A stretch of DNA of 64,000 bases, taken from assembly GCA_964538025.1 (NCBI GenBank), contig CAZICZ010000006.1, positions 142,577-206,576 of the forward strand, written 5' to 3'. The first letter of the stretch is position 1. The number at the start of each line of letters is the position of its first letter. Origin of the DNA: UBA5078 sp964538025 (GTDB lineage: Bacteria > Pseudomonadota > Gammaproteobacteria > Pseudomonadales > Pseudohongiellaceae). A program made the position numbers and the translations under genes. Positions 16,872 through 26,072 of the stretch are shown here, piece after piece. The notes below the pieces were generated by a model. That model was not told where the DNA came from and did no database searches. It worked only from the letters and a program-made list of their open reading frames with translations.

Positions 16872-16994
16872 CAATCTGTGTAAGTGTCGCTAATTCAGGT
16901 GCTTATCATGAAATGCAGGCGAAACGGCAAAGGCGGATCACGGGGAGGGAGAGAAGGGGTTTCAGGGGGGGCATTCGCTGCCTTGAGGGCAGGA

Positions 16995-19130
16995 TCAATC
17001 GCGAATGGAGCGTGCCTGCATGCCGCGCAATTTGCGCTCCTCGAGCTCGGACCATTCTTCACGGGTCCACAAATCGTTGCGGGGCATGAAGGTGTTACTG
17101 TCATAGGCAGCCTTGGCTTTGTCACTCAGGCTTACGCCCAGCACCGGCCCCATTTCCATGACGCCCTCCATCAGCTGCCGTTGCCAGCGCTTGCCAAAGT
17201 TCAGTTCCTCCAGCACAGCCTCGTAGCGAGGGTCTTCCAGTACCGACGCCGGGAAGTACTTTTCGGCACTGTGCGTCACGTTGAACAGGCGTCGTTTCTG
17301 CAGGGGAGGAATGTTGCGCCAGTACTCAACGCCCGTGTCGATGTCGCCGAGCATGAAGCTCAGTGCCCCTTTGGTGAAATTGAAATCCTCACCCTTGCTC
17401 ATGATGGCGGCGTAGGCAGGGCTGCCGATTTCAATGGAGCCGTTCAGAAAGCCGATGATGGCCTCGCTGTAATGCGCAAGGATGCCCTCTTCGTCCACTT
17501 CCCGCTGACGGTTAAGGTACATTTCTGCCTGGCGGAAATCCCCGGCAAGCGCCAGGTTGGTGGCCACGGTGCCCAAAAAGCCGATGTGGTAGGGACGCTC
17601 CTGCAATTGCACCTTTGCGGAGAGCAGCTGAGAGCGCGGCGGCTGCACATTGCTGCGATAACTCCAGACCTCGTCGGGCGAGATCTCGAAGGGGCCAACC
17701 TCGCTCGCGCTGTTCAAAAACTGCTGGGCCTCGTCATAAAGCCGGGCGCCGATGAGGAAAAGGGCGTAGTGGGCAATGGCAAATTCAGGCGGGTGCCCGG
17801 ACATGATCTGGCTGCGCAGTTGTTGTTCCTGTTGCTCCTGATTGACGCCACTCATCCGCAATTTGATTTCATTGATGGAGGCAAGCACGGGACTGTCGGG
17901 CGCAATGCGGGCGACCTCGCGATGGAGATCGCTGATCAGTTGTGTCAGTTCCTGAATCCGGGCGCTGCTGCTGTAGACCGCCAGATTGTTCGCTGCGGTA
18001 GCAACTCCCTGATAGGCATTGATGAAGCCGGGGTCCAATTCGATTGCCGAACGGTGATAGTCGATCGCCCGTTTGAAATCATCGGGGCTGAACTGATTGT
18101 AGTAAAAATCGCCTCGCAGAAATCGCTCGTAGGCAATGGCATTGGTGGTGCCCCAGTCCAGCATCTGTGAGCGTTCACTCTCGTCCAAATGCACGGCCAG
18201 TGCACTGACAACGTTCGAAACGATCTGATCTTGCAGGCCAAAGAGGTCGTCCAGCGGCAGGTCGAACTGCTCCGAATACTGGTGGACACCGTCCGAAGCG
18301 CGCGTCAACTGGATGGTGACCCGAATGCGTCCTTCTGCCGTTTGCACACTGCCGTGCAGCACGTGATCCGCGTGAAGGTCCCGTGCGCGGTCGGCCACTC
18401 TTTCCGAACGCGGTGTGCCTTCTAAATCGTCAAGGCTACGAGAAGGTGAGAGGACTTCTAGGTGGCTGAGCTTGGACAGTCCATTGACCAGCGATTCCCG
18501 CAGCCCCTCGGTGAGGAACTGATTGCCGGCGTCCAGCTCACGGTTTACGAAGGGCAGCACGGCCAAACGGATGATTTCATCCCTGTCACTTTCGACGCCC
18601 TTGCTTGGCCAAAGCAGAACAGACAGAAAAATGGCCAGCGCAGCCCCGCCGGCGAGTACCCGTTTGTCCAGCAGCGCATTGATGCGGAACTTGGTTGAGG
18701 AGACATGGGTCACCGAGATCGGGGCACTCTCGCCGAGCGTCTCAAGCCCCTCCGTCCCCGCGTCTATCCGGACCTCTGCAATCAAGGAGTAACCCCGTTT
18801 CGGAATCGTGCGAATGTAGCGGGGTTGGTGGGCGTCATCGCCCAGTGCGCTGCGCAGTTCGGCAATGGCTTTGTGCACGGCATGGTCCGACGCAAAGGTG
18901 CCCTGCCAAAAATGCGAAAGAAGGATGTCGTGACTGACCACCTCTCCCGCGTGCTCCGCCAGATAGTGAAGCACATCCATGCTGCGCGGGGTGATTTTGA
19001 CCTCGTCACCCTTCCTGTGAAGGGTGCAGGTGCTTAGTGAGACATCCCATTCACCAATTTGAAATTTATGTGCTTTTTCGGTGATCACGGGGTTTCCGTA
19101 GCGGACAGAACAGAGGTAGGCGCGCTGCAT
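16995..19130 (-). CDS. CadC-like membrane transcriptional regulator with TPR sensor
   Basis: This 711-residue one-component regulator has an OmpR/PhoB-type winged-helix domain (about residues 22-118, with HAVHKAIAELRSALGDD and RYIRTIPKRGYSL), one transmembrane helix (about 158-176), a TolB-N-like segment (about 185-300, starting LAVLPF), and alpha-helical TPR-like repeats to the end. The layout matches CadC/ToxR-type regulators that sense periplasmic signals and bind DNA from the membrane. It lies between the receptor and oxidase genes that share the triple-repeat operator, so it is the prime candidate to bind there. The start at 19130 lacks a clear ribosome site; GTG at 19088 is an alternative that keeps all domains. 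Confidence 0.85.
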   Translation of the reverse strand: MQRAYLCSVRYGNPVITEKAHKFQIGEWDVSLSTCTLHRKGDEVKITPRSMDVLHYLAEHAGEVVSHDILLSHFWQGTFASDHAVHKAIAELRSALGDDAHQPRYIRTIPKRGYSLIAEVRIDAGTEGLETLGESAPISVTHVSSTKFRINALLDKRVLAGGAALAIFLSVLLWPSKGVESDRDEIIRLAVLPFVNRELDAGNQFLTEGLRESLVNGLSKLSHLEVLSPSRSLDDLEGTPRSERVADRARDLHADHVLHGSVQTAEGRIRVTIQLTRASDGVHQYSEQFDLPLDDLFGLQDQIVSNVVSALAVHLDESERSQMLDWGTTNAIAYERFLRGDFYYNQFSPDDFKRAIDYHRSAIELDPGFINAYQGVATAANNLAVYSSSARIQELTQLISDLHREVARIAPDSPVLASINEIKLRMSGVNQEQQEQQLRSQIMSGHPPEFAIAHYALFLIGARLYDEAQQFLNSASEVGPFEISPDEVWSYRSNVQPPRSQLLSAKVQLQERPYHIGFLGTVATNLALAGDFRQAEMYLNRQREVDEEGILAHYSEAIIGFLNGSIEIGSPAYAAIMSKGEDFNFTKGALSFMLGDIDTGVEYWRNIPPLQKRRLFNVTHSAEKYFPASVLEDPRYEAVLEELNFGKRWQRQLMEGVMEMGPVLGVSLSDKAKAAYDSNTFMPRNDLWTREEWSELEERKLRGMQARSIRD

Positions 19131-19223
19131 TTCGGGCGCCGATTAATGGCCTGAAGTAGAGCGCAGAAACGCCGCAAGGTCAAGATAATGGCCCCTGTGT
19201 GGAGACATCGACATGGGGGTTTT

Positions 19224-19277
19224 AGGAGGTTTTCAGAAGGATTTTGGGAGGACTTTCATCCTGTGCATCGCAATAAT
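19224..19277 (+). promoter_or_regulatory. Triple 11-bp repeat operator and promoter of the flavin oxidase
   Basis: Three tandem 11-mers are present: AGGAGGTTTTC (19224-19234), AGAAGGATTTT (19235-19245) and GGGAGGACTTT (19246-19256). GGACTT (19250-19255), 16 bases, and AATAAT (19272-19277) form the promoter core, with the same spacing as at the receptor gene. The distance to the start codon (119 bp) rules out a Shine-Dalgarno explanation for the AGGAGG motifs. It faces the oxidase and lies 94 bp upstream of the divergent regulator gene. Confidence 0.75.
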
Positions 19278-19375
19278 CACCGTGCCGAAAACCCCTGACC
19301 GGTCGTCATTCCCGCGGGCGGTGGCAGGGCGTCAAGAGTCACCCCGCAGAATTTAGTGAAGTGAGGATAAAGCAA

Positions 19376-20947
19376 GTGTCAAAGCCAGTTACCCGTCGAG
19401 AATTCCTGAATCTGATCGCCGCTGCCGGAGGCACCGCCGCCGTGCTCGGAATCACCAGTGCACTCGGAATGATTCCCAGCAGTGCACGAGCCTCCGTCCC
19501 GGACCTGCTGCAACTCAATGGCCAGCGACGCAAAGCCGTAATCCTGGGTGCCGGTATTGCCGGTTTGACCGTGGCTTGGGAACTGACCAAGGCGGGCTAC
19601 GATTGTACCGTTCTGGAGGCGTCACACCGGGCGGGAGGAAGGGTCTTCACTGTGCGGTCCGGGACGCTGGTGGATGAAATCGGCAATCCGCAGATCTGTG
19701 AGTTCGATGACGAGCCTCATCTGTACTTCAACGCGGGTGCCGCGCGCATCCCCAGCACACACAGCAATGTCCTTCACTACTGCAAGGAGCTAGGTGTTGA
19801 GCTCGAAATGTTCATCAACGAGAACAAGGCGGCCTGGATCCAGGATGACAACATTCTCGGCGGCAAGCCCTTCCGAAACCGAGAACTGTCCACCAACGTG
19901 CGCGGGTTCATGGCGGAACTGATGGCCAAAGCCATGCAGGACGGTGATCTCGACCAACCTTTCAGTGATGAAGAGGCTGAGCTGATCATGGGTCTGATCC
20001 GCAATTTCGGCGACCTCAATCAGGACTTCAAATATACCGGCAGTGATCGTGCGGGCTACGCCTCTGGGGACTACGTGACCCACACCGTGCAAAAAGAAAT
20101 GATCAACATTCGTGACCTGCTGCGCGCCAATGCCTTGCGCCAGGTGATCAGCGATAACGAAGGGGAGACGGGCCCCATGCTCATGCAGGCCGTCGGAGGC
20201 AATGATCACATTCCTTATGGCTTCGTGAACAAGATCAAGGACAAGGTAAAGTTCCGCGCGATGGTGACCGCCATCCAGATCAAGGACAAAGGCGTGACGG
20301 TGCAGTACGACTACGACGGTCAGCGCCTCTCTCTTGATGCCGACTACTGCTTCAACAGCATTCCCAGCCATTTCATGGCCGGTATCGAGCACAACCTGCC
20401 GGCGCAGTATGCCAAAGACATGAAGTACATTCGTCGAGGCACTGCCATGAAAGGGGCCTTCCAGGCCAAGGAGCGATTCTGGGAAAAAGAAGGCATCTAT
20501 GGCGGCATTTCATGGACCAATCAGCCCATTCGCCAGATCTGGTATCCCGCCCACGGGATCCACAAGGAAAAGGGCGTCATTCTTGCCGCCTATGACTATG
20601 GTAATGGCATGGACTACACGCGCATGACCCAGGAACAACGCATCGAAATGATGCTGGCGCAGGGCGAGAAAGTGCATCCCAATTACCGGCAGATGGTGGA
20701 GAAGGGCATTACCATCGCATGGCACCGAATGAACCATATGCTGGGCTGCTCTGCCCGCTGGCGCGTCGAGACCCCCGAGGAGCAGCGCATATTCGCGAAC
20801 CTGCAAGCCTCCGTCGATGGCAAATACTGGTGTATCGGCGACCAGATCAGTCACCACACGGCGTGGATGGAAAGCGCGATGCAATCCGCCCATGTGGCTC
20901 TGGCAGATCTCGACAAACGCGTTCGCGCCGAAGTAGCTGCTGCCTGA
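19376..20947 (+). CDS. Tat-exported flavin amine/L-amino-acid oxidase
   Basis: The 523-residue product begins with a twin-arginine signal (T-R-R-E-F-L at residues 6-11, then a hydrophobic stretch to about 33). A FAD-binding Rossmann motif follows (GAGIAG at 58-63, EAS and GGRV by residue 90). AGAARIP and the C-terminal segment around DQISHHTAWMESA are typical of the amine-oxidase/L-amino-acid-oxidase family. It would deaminate an amine or amino acid in the periplasm, giving an imine, hydrogen peroxide and, after hydrolysis, ammonia. GTG at 19376 is favoured because GAGG lies nine bases upstream. It is divergent from the CadC-like regulator and shares an operator with the TonB receptor. Confidence 0.87.
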   Translation: MSKPVTRREFLNLIAAAGGTAAVLGITSALGMIPSSARASVPDLLQLNGQRRKAVILGAGIAGLTVAWELTKAGYDCTVLEASHRAGGRVFTVRSGTLVDEIGNPQICEFDDEPHLYFNAGAARIPSTHSNVLHYCKELGVELEMFINENKAAWIQDDNILGGKPFRNRELSTNVRGFMAELMAKAMQDGDLDQPFSDEEAELIMGLIRNFGDLNQDFKYTGSDRAGYASGDYVTHTVQKEMINIRDLLRANALRQVISDNEGETGPMLMQAVGGNDHIPYGFVNKIKDKVKFRAMVTAIQIKDKGVTVQYDYDGQRLSLDADYCFNSIPSHFMAGIEHNLPAQYAKDMKYIRRGTAMKGAFQAKERFWEKEGIYGGISWTNQPIRQIWYPAHGIHKEKGVILAAYDYGNGMDYTRMTQEQRIEMMLAQGEKVHPNYRQMVEKGITIAWHRMNHMLGCSARWRVETPEEQRIFANLQASVDGKYWCIGDQISHHTAWMESAMQSAHVALADLDKRVRAEVAAA

Positions 20948-21342
20948 GTTTTCGGCATCTGTGTAGGCGCACGGTTCAAGTCAGAACAGCCTCCGGATGC
21001 CACGCTGAATCTTCATGCCCCGTCCGCGGGAAGTGAAGTAGATCTGGCGGGTGCCTAGGCGTCCGCAGGTCGCGATTCCGGAAACACTGTGTGCTGTGCT
21101 GCCGGAGTCTTTCGTTGTTTGGGCTCTGTGCCCGGACACAACTCTCCCATGCGAAGTAGTGAAGTTCTTTTGGGGAGGATCGATTGGTCCTCCCCATTTT
21201 TTTCGCCTCACGACTGGGAGCCGCCTTAGCGTTTCTCGCCATCAGCATTTCGCGTAGAATGCTCGCAATCCCCGTGAACGATTTCGGACCACGGCCCTCG
21301 CCACAACACGATGCCTCAACAGCCCTGGGAAACGCGCGCCGC
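20948..21342 (+). other. 395-bp gap with structured segment and terminator
   Basis: No convincing coding frame is seen on either strand. About 21106-21151 can fold into an extended hairpin (GTTGT..GGGC / GCCC..ACAAC, with outer GGAG/CTCC). A strong terminator follows at 21172, 225 bp past the oxidase stop. This is either a long 3' UTR or an independent small RNA. Confidence 0.4.
21172..21203 (+). terminator. Intrinsic terminator downstream of the flavin oxidase
   Basis: A perfect 8-bp stem (GGGGAGGA / TCCTCCCC) with an 8-base loop is followed by A and seven T residues. Confidence 0.9.
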
Positions 21343-21837
21343 ATGAAGACTCTCTATCTTGTTCGACACGCCAAATCCAGTTGGGCTGTTCCAGGGCAAC
21401 GGGATTTCGAACGCGCCCTCAATGAACGTGGTCTGCACGACGCACCTGAAATGGCGGTCCGTCTACAGCAGGCTGGCGCTCGGATCGATGTGATGGTGAG
21501 CAGTCCCGCAGAGCGCGCCCTGAAAACGGCAAGTCTATTCTGTGAGACCTGGGGTGTTGATCCGGCCACAATTGTTCAGGATCGCCAGATTTACCTTGCC
21601 GGAAGCCCCAAACTTTTGCAGATCATCAGTCTTCTGGACGAAGGCTTTGAAAGCGCAATGCTGGTCGCTCACAACCCCGCGCTGACCGATCTTGCCAATG
21701 ACCTTGCCCACGCCGGCATCGATAACATTCCAACCTGCGGCATTGTGACCATTGCGCTGCCAGTGGAGCACTGGGCAGAAGTCCTGCCCGGCATCGGAAA
21801 GGTGATTTCCTTTGATTTTCCCAAGAATCCGGAGTGA
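21343..21837 (+). CDS. SixA-like histidine phosphatase
   Basis: This 164-residue protein belongs to the small branch of the histidine phosphatase (phosphoglycerate-mutase-like) superfamily. The catalytic RHAK is at residues 8-11 (LVRHAKSSW), the second arginine is in SSPAERALKTA, and the second histidine is in VAHNPALTDL. SixA in E. coli removes phosphate from phosphohistidine on PTS-Ntr or ArcB proteins; the target here is unknown. ATG at 21343 matches the usual start of the family. Four bases after the stop the lipoprotein gene begins, with its ribosome site inside this gene, so the two are translationally close and probably one operon. Confidence 0.88.
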   Translation: MKTLYLVRHAKSSWAVPGQRDFERALNERGLHDAPEMAVRLQQAGARIDVMVSSPAERALKTASLFCETWGVDPATIVQDRQIYLAGSPKLLQIISLLDEGFESAMLVAHNPALTDLANDLAHAGIDNIPTCGIVTIALPVEHWAEVLPGIGKVISFDFPKNPE

Positions 21838-21841
21838 CAAG

Positions 21842-22786
21842 ATGTCCCGCGTCTGTCTGTTCGCCGTGTTCCTGATGGGGTTTGTCTTCAGTGGCTGCAC
21901 GGCCGTTTCACAGTCTCCCGCAGGACCCTGGGAATCACCTCTTCATCGGCAGCATCCCCTGACCGGAACGCTGTGGCAGGTGTCCGCAAACCGGCAGATC
22001 AGCGTGCAGGAGGCATTGGCATTGCTCGGTGCTTCTCGCGTCGCAATCCTCGGCGAAAAACACGACAACCCGGACCATCACCGTCTGCAAGCGTTTGTGC
22101 TGGAGGCGCTTGCGGACCGCGGCGCACTCGCAAAGGTCAGTTTTGAAATGTTGGATTCAGGTCAGTCAGCCGCGCTAACGTCGTTGACACCGCAGGACTG
22201 GGCGTCTGAATCACGGCTCAAGGAGCAGCTGCAATGGGACGAAGAGGGCTGGGAATGGGCGTACTATGGCCCGATGCTTCGCGCCCTGCTCGAAAGGGAA
22301 ATTCCTGTGCGGACGGCCAATATCGCGCGTGACGAGATGATGGCCATTTACGGCGGGACACTCGACCCAGCGGTGGAGTCCCGACTCAACGAGGAACAAC
22401 GCGAAAAACTGAACCAGGACATCGATGAGAGTCATTGCGGCATGCTGCCCGCCAGTCAGTTTCCTTCCATGGTGCGGGTGCAACAGTCACGGGACGCAGC
22501 CATGGCAAACAGCCTGATGAGTGACGCCGAATTATCCGGTGTGCGTGTGCTGATTGCAGGTAATTTTCACGCGCGGCGTGATCTGGGCGTGCCGAATTAT
22601 CTGACATTGAACGAAGAGGAAATTCTCAGCCTTGCGTTTGTCGAAGTGCAGCCGTCGTTAATGTCACTGGACGCGTATCTCGAGGCATTTTCATCGATAC
22701 TTCCCTACGATCTAGTCTGGTTTACGCCGGCGGTGGAAGAGCAGGATTATTGCGCCCAGATGACAGGAAGTGGCGCTCAGCAATGA
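21842..22786 (+). CDS. ChaN-like lipoprotein (DUF399)
   Basis: The 314-residue protein has a lipoprotein signal (VFSGC lipobox near residue 18) and a ChaN-type domain starting with GEKHDNPDHHRLQ and containing the conserved FEMLDS and GNFHARRDLGVP segments. Campylobacter ChaR/ChaN members are iron-regulated, surface- or periplasm-exposed and bind haem pairs; binding of haem here is inference. The His-rich GEKHDN..HH motif near the N-terminus is the probable metal or haem contact. GGAG is seven bases before the ATG. It is co-oriented with the SixA-like gene and converges with the DUF4159 gene, one base apart, without a visible terminator. Confidence 0.82.
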   Translation: MSRVCLFAVFLMGFVFSGCTAVSQSPAGPWESPLHRQHPLTGTLWQVSANRQISVQEALALLGASRVAILGEKHDNPDHHRLQAFVLEALADRGALAKVSFEMLDSGQSAALTSLTPQDWASESRLKEQLQWDEEGWEWAYYGPMLRALLEREIPVRTANIARDEMMAIYGGTLDPAVESRLNEEQREKLNQDIDESHCGMLPASQFPSMVRVQQSRDAAMANSLMSDAELSGVRVLIAGNFHARRDLGVPNYLTLNEEEILSLAFVEVQPSLMSLDAYLEAFSSILPYDLVWFTPAVEEQDYCAQMTGSGAQQ

Positions 22787-22787
22787 C

Positions 22788-23606
22788 TCAGTGTGTCAGT
22801 GAGTAAATCAGATAATTGATGCCAAGCTGATAAGCGAGGTTGGCATAGCGAGTCGGATAGCGTGGGTCATAGGTGTGTTCCCACCCATCCCCCATATCGG
22901 AATTCCAGTTGATCAACACCATGACACGGCCTGCATCATCCAGAATCGCGTGATTGCTGGCACGGTCGACATCCTGTTCCGGATAGTTCTCGGGATTTCC
23001 GATGACCGGAATCATCTGAGGTCCTGAAATATCGTAATAACTTCTGAAAATTTCATGGTCAGGGCTTAGCTCAATGATCTCCCGGTCGGGAAATACTTCC
23101 GTAAACGCGCGGTAAAAATTATCCCACTGCCGCGTGCCCCAAAAATCATCTATCAGCAAAAATCCGCCCCGTAGGAGATATTCCCGCATGTTGTCACGTT
23201 CCTTTGGGCTGAAATAGGGGCCTCCACTGCGTCCTACCTCAAGTGCATAAAGGAACGGATAGTCGTAAATGCGATCGTCATCGAAGCGCAGCACGATAGG
23301 ATCCTTCATCACGCGCACGTTGGTCAGGCGTGAAACGCCGCGCAGAAAATTGGCGTCTGCACTCGGAAAATCGGTGCGCCAGGTGCCTCGACCAAAGCCT
23401 TCGTCGTAATAATTGTCGTATTGCAGGCGAACGAAGGCGAACTCCCCGGCGATGTCCTGCGTCTCCAGTGTAAAGGGGTCCAGAAGGGGTTGGGCGGACA
23501 CAGGGCTAATGGACAGCCAGAGTCCTGCCAGCAGCAAAAGAGCGGCGTGCAAACCGGGCGATTGTGGATAGAAAATACGGGGCGCGCTGGACACGGGGTA
23601 AGACAT
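22788..23606 (-). CDS. Secreted DUF4159 protein
   Basis: This 272-residue protein has a signal sequence (hydrophobic residues about 19-36, cleavage after VSAQ near 39). The DUF4159 domain has the typical line-up WRTDFPSADANFLRGVSRLT, LRGGFLLIDDFWG, and YPTRYANLAYQLGINYLIYSL. DUF4159 proteins have a glutamine-amidotransferase-like fold and are often exported or membrane-bound; their activity is unknown. ATG at 23606 is used; the frame extends four codons to a TTG with no better ribosome site. It diverges from the DUF6351 gene 153 bp away. Confidence 0.85.
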   Translation of the reverse strand: MSYPVSSAPRIFYPQSPGLHAALLLLAGLWLSISPVSAQPLLDPFTLETQDIAGEFAFVRLQYDNYYDEGFGRGTWRTDFPSADANFLRGVSRLTNVRVMKDPIVLRFDDDRIYDYPFLYALEVGRSGGPYFSPKERDNMREYLLRGGFLLIDDFWGTRQWDNFYRAFTEVFPDREIIELSPDHEIFRSYYDISGPQMIPVIGNPENYPEQDVDRASNHAILDDAGRVMVLINWNSDMGDGWEHTYDPRYPTRYANLAYQLGINYLIYSLTH

Positions 23607-23759
23607 CTCAGGGGGCAAGGAATGGTCCTAAACTACCCTGCGAATTTCTCATTTGCAAGCCACAACGGGCCGCGCAGGGGCCGTGGCAACTTGCGCGCAA
23701 GGACTGCTCGGTTTACCCTGCCTTGCCGCTTTTCCTGTCACCAACCTCGAGTGAAACCT

Positions 23760-25979
23760 ATGCGCCAGCCGAGTCCCGCTCCCGTTCGATTGTCGATGTT
23801 CTCCAGTATTTTTCTCCTGCTGGCAGCCTGTTCTCCCGGCACTTCGGAACCCCCGGCACAGATCAGTGTGGAGGTGTTGTCAAATCGCCCCTATCTGCTC
23901 AGCGGAGGTGATGCCTTGATCGAGATTACGACTGATGTCGCGCAGGCTGAGGCACTGCACATCATGCTGAACGCAGCGCCGCATCCGGTCGCGCTGCATC
24001 CGGTGGGCGGGGATGAGGGGCTGCAGGTTTACCGCGGACTCGTGGAGGGGCTCGCTTCCGGCGAGAACACATTACAGGTGGCCGCTGGAGGCGGAAGTGC
24101 ACAGATATCGCTGGTGAATTATCCGATCACCGGTCCCGTTTTTTCAGGAGAACAGCAGTCCCCCTATTATTGCCTTTCGCAGCTGAGCCCACTGGAAGAC
24201 GGCAGCCCGCGACGTTTCGCCATCGGCAACGGTGATACGCTGGAGGCGACCCCGCTGGATGCCGACTGTTCGCTTCCCACCCGAGTCGATTATGTGTATC
24301 GCAATACTGCCACGCCGGCGCGTTTTGTCCCTCTGGCTGACGTGACAGCGCATCCCGCGGATCTTGCCATGACGACGACATCGGAGGGCATCGAGGTGCC
24401 GTTTATCGTCCGGCTTGAAACCGGCACGATCAATCGGGCGATCTACCAGATCGCCCTGCTGCATGATCCACTGACGCCCGCCCCTACCGCGGTAAGCCCA
24501 TCGCAGGGCTGGAACGAGCGTCTCGTGTACACCTACGGGGGAGGTTGTCAGCCAGGGTATTTTCAGGCCAATGCAACCGGTGGTGTCTTGCGCGACAGCA
24601 TTCTGGCAAAAGGCTACGCCGTGGCCTCGTCAACCTTGAATGTGAATTCCCAGGGCGGGTGCAACGATGTGCTCTCTGCAGAGACAACCATGATGGTCAA
24701 GGAGCATTTCATTGAAGCGTACGGCCTGCCGCAGTTTACGATTGGCAACGGTGCTTCCGGTGGCGCTATGCAGCAATTGCTGATTGCGGGCGCCTACCCC
24801 GGCATTCTTGATGGCATCCTGCCACGGATGACGTTTTCCGATGCCGTGAGTTACATGACGGATTCCGAGGAATGCGCGCTCCCCTTGCGCAATTTTGTCA
24901 ACGACCCTGCGCGCGGCTTGTCGGAAGAAACCAAGGCAAACATCGGAGGATGGCCTAATTGGTATCTGTGTGATGTGTCATTGGGCGAGCGTCCAGACCG
25001 CATTGCGCCCGATGGCTGCTCCGACGAAATTCCCGTCGCTGATCGCTATGATCCGCTCACGAATCCTCAAGGGGTCAGATGTTCTATTTATGACGGCATG
25101 CGCAATATTTTCGGAGAAAAGTTGTTTCCCGACATCAATACCGAGCGGCCATTTGCCGTGAGTCCGCACGATAATGTGGGAGTGCAATATGGATTGGCGG
25201 CACTGAACGAAGGCTTGATCGACACACACTTGTTCCTCGAACTGAATGAGCACTTCGGAGGGTGGGACATTGACTTTACCCCCACCCCCGAGCGGGTTGT
25301 CGGTGACGATACAGCGATTCGAGTCGCATATGAAACGGGGCGGGTGACCAGTGGTGGAACAGGGCTTTCGTCCGTGCCGATAATTGACGACCGCCCTTAC
25401 CTGGATCATGAGGGCAATTTCCACGCGAGTGTGTATTCCTTCACCACACGTGCCCGGTTGATTCGCGATAACGGCCACGCAGACAACTATGTCATCCGCA
25501 GACATTTTGCAGACAGGTCGCTCGAAGACGAAAATCTCGCGCTAATGGATCAGTGGCTGGTGACCTTGCAGCAGGACCATTCCGACGCTCCGATGCTTGA
25601 GAAAATTGTGCGTGCCCGGCCGGCGGCTCTACAGGATGACTGCTTCACGCAGGAAGGCGAACGCATTGTCGAAGACGCCACGTTTGATACTGAACGTTTG
25701 TTTGATAATACCGGGTCGCGCTGCAATGCACTCTTTCCGCCGCATGCAGGATTGCGTCTGGTGGCGGGAGGCCCGCTGAGCAATGATGTGCTCAAGTGCG
25801 AACTCAAACCCATCGACATGCGCGACTACAAGGTCTCCTTCACCGACGCAGAACGGGCGAGACTGGAGGCGATCTTTCCGCAAGGCGTGTGCGACTGGTC
25901 CAAACCGGGCGTGCATCAGACCAAGAACGAGACCTGGCTGTCCTTCGGGCCCTCGCCAGTGAACCTCTATCGCCCCTAG
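23760..25979 (+). CDS. DUF6351 lipoprotein, tannase-like hydrolase fold
   Basis: The product has about 739 residues. A lipobox (LLAAC near residue 24) follows a short hydrophobic stretch, so the protein is probably anchored in the outer membrane facing the periplasm or outside. The body matches DUF6351, a group related to tannase/feruloyl esterase-type alpha/beta-hydrolases. The likely nucleophile elbow is GNGASGGAMQ, in a region with AGAYPGILDGILP, and RLVYTYGGGCQPGYF forms an early conserved strand. Several paired cysteines suggest disulphides. It may hydrolyse esters of plant or algal phenolics or terpenoids, by analogy only. The gene stands alone; a MarR regulator begins 94 bp downstream. 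Confidence 0.78.
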   Translation: MRQPSPAPVRLSMFSSIFLLLAACSPGTSEPPAQISVEVLSNRPYLLSGGDALIEITTDVAQAEALHIMLNAAPHPVALHPVGGDEGLQVYRGLVEGLASGENTLQVAAGGGSAQISLVNYPITGPVFSGEQQSPYYCLSQLSPLEDGSPRRFAIGNGDTLEATPLDADCSLPTRVDYVYRNTATPARFVPLADVTAHPADLAMTTTSEGIEVPFIVRLETGTINRAIYQIALLHDPLTPAPTAVSPSQGWNERLVYTYGGGCQPGYFQANATGGVLRDSILAKGYAVASSTLNVNSQGGCNDVLSAETTMMVKEHFIEAYGLPQFTIGNGASGGAMQQLLIAGAYPGILDGILPRMTFSDAVSYMTDSEECALPLRNFVNDPARGLSEETKANIGGWPNWYLCDVSLGERPDRIAPDGCSDEIPVADRYDPLTNPQGVRCSIYDGMRNIFGEKLFPDINTERPFAVSPHDNVGVQYGLAALNEGLIDTHLFLELNEHFGGWDIDFTPTPERVVGDDTAIRVAYETGRVTSGGTGLSSVPIIDDRPYLDHEGNFHASVYSFTTRARLIRDNGHADNYVIRRHFADRSLEDENLALMDQWLVTLQQDHSDAPMLEKIVRARPAALQDDCFTQEGERIVEDATFDTERLFDNTGSRCNALFPPHAGLRLVAGGPLSNDVLKCELKPIDMRDYKVSFTDAERARLEAIFPQGVCDWSKPGVHQTKNETWLSFGPSPVNLYRP

Positions 25980-26072
25980 TGCCTTTGTCACATTCCTCTG
26001 GGGAGGAGAATTTGACAGCAACTGGTCAAGATGACAACATGCTGCAAATTTTCTTATCCCGAGGAGTGCGCC

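Noticed and set aside
16884..18170. 428-codon plus-strand frame opposite the CadC-like regulator
   Set aside because: A shadow frame. The minus strand has a wing-helix, membrane and TPR layout.
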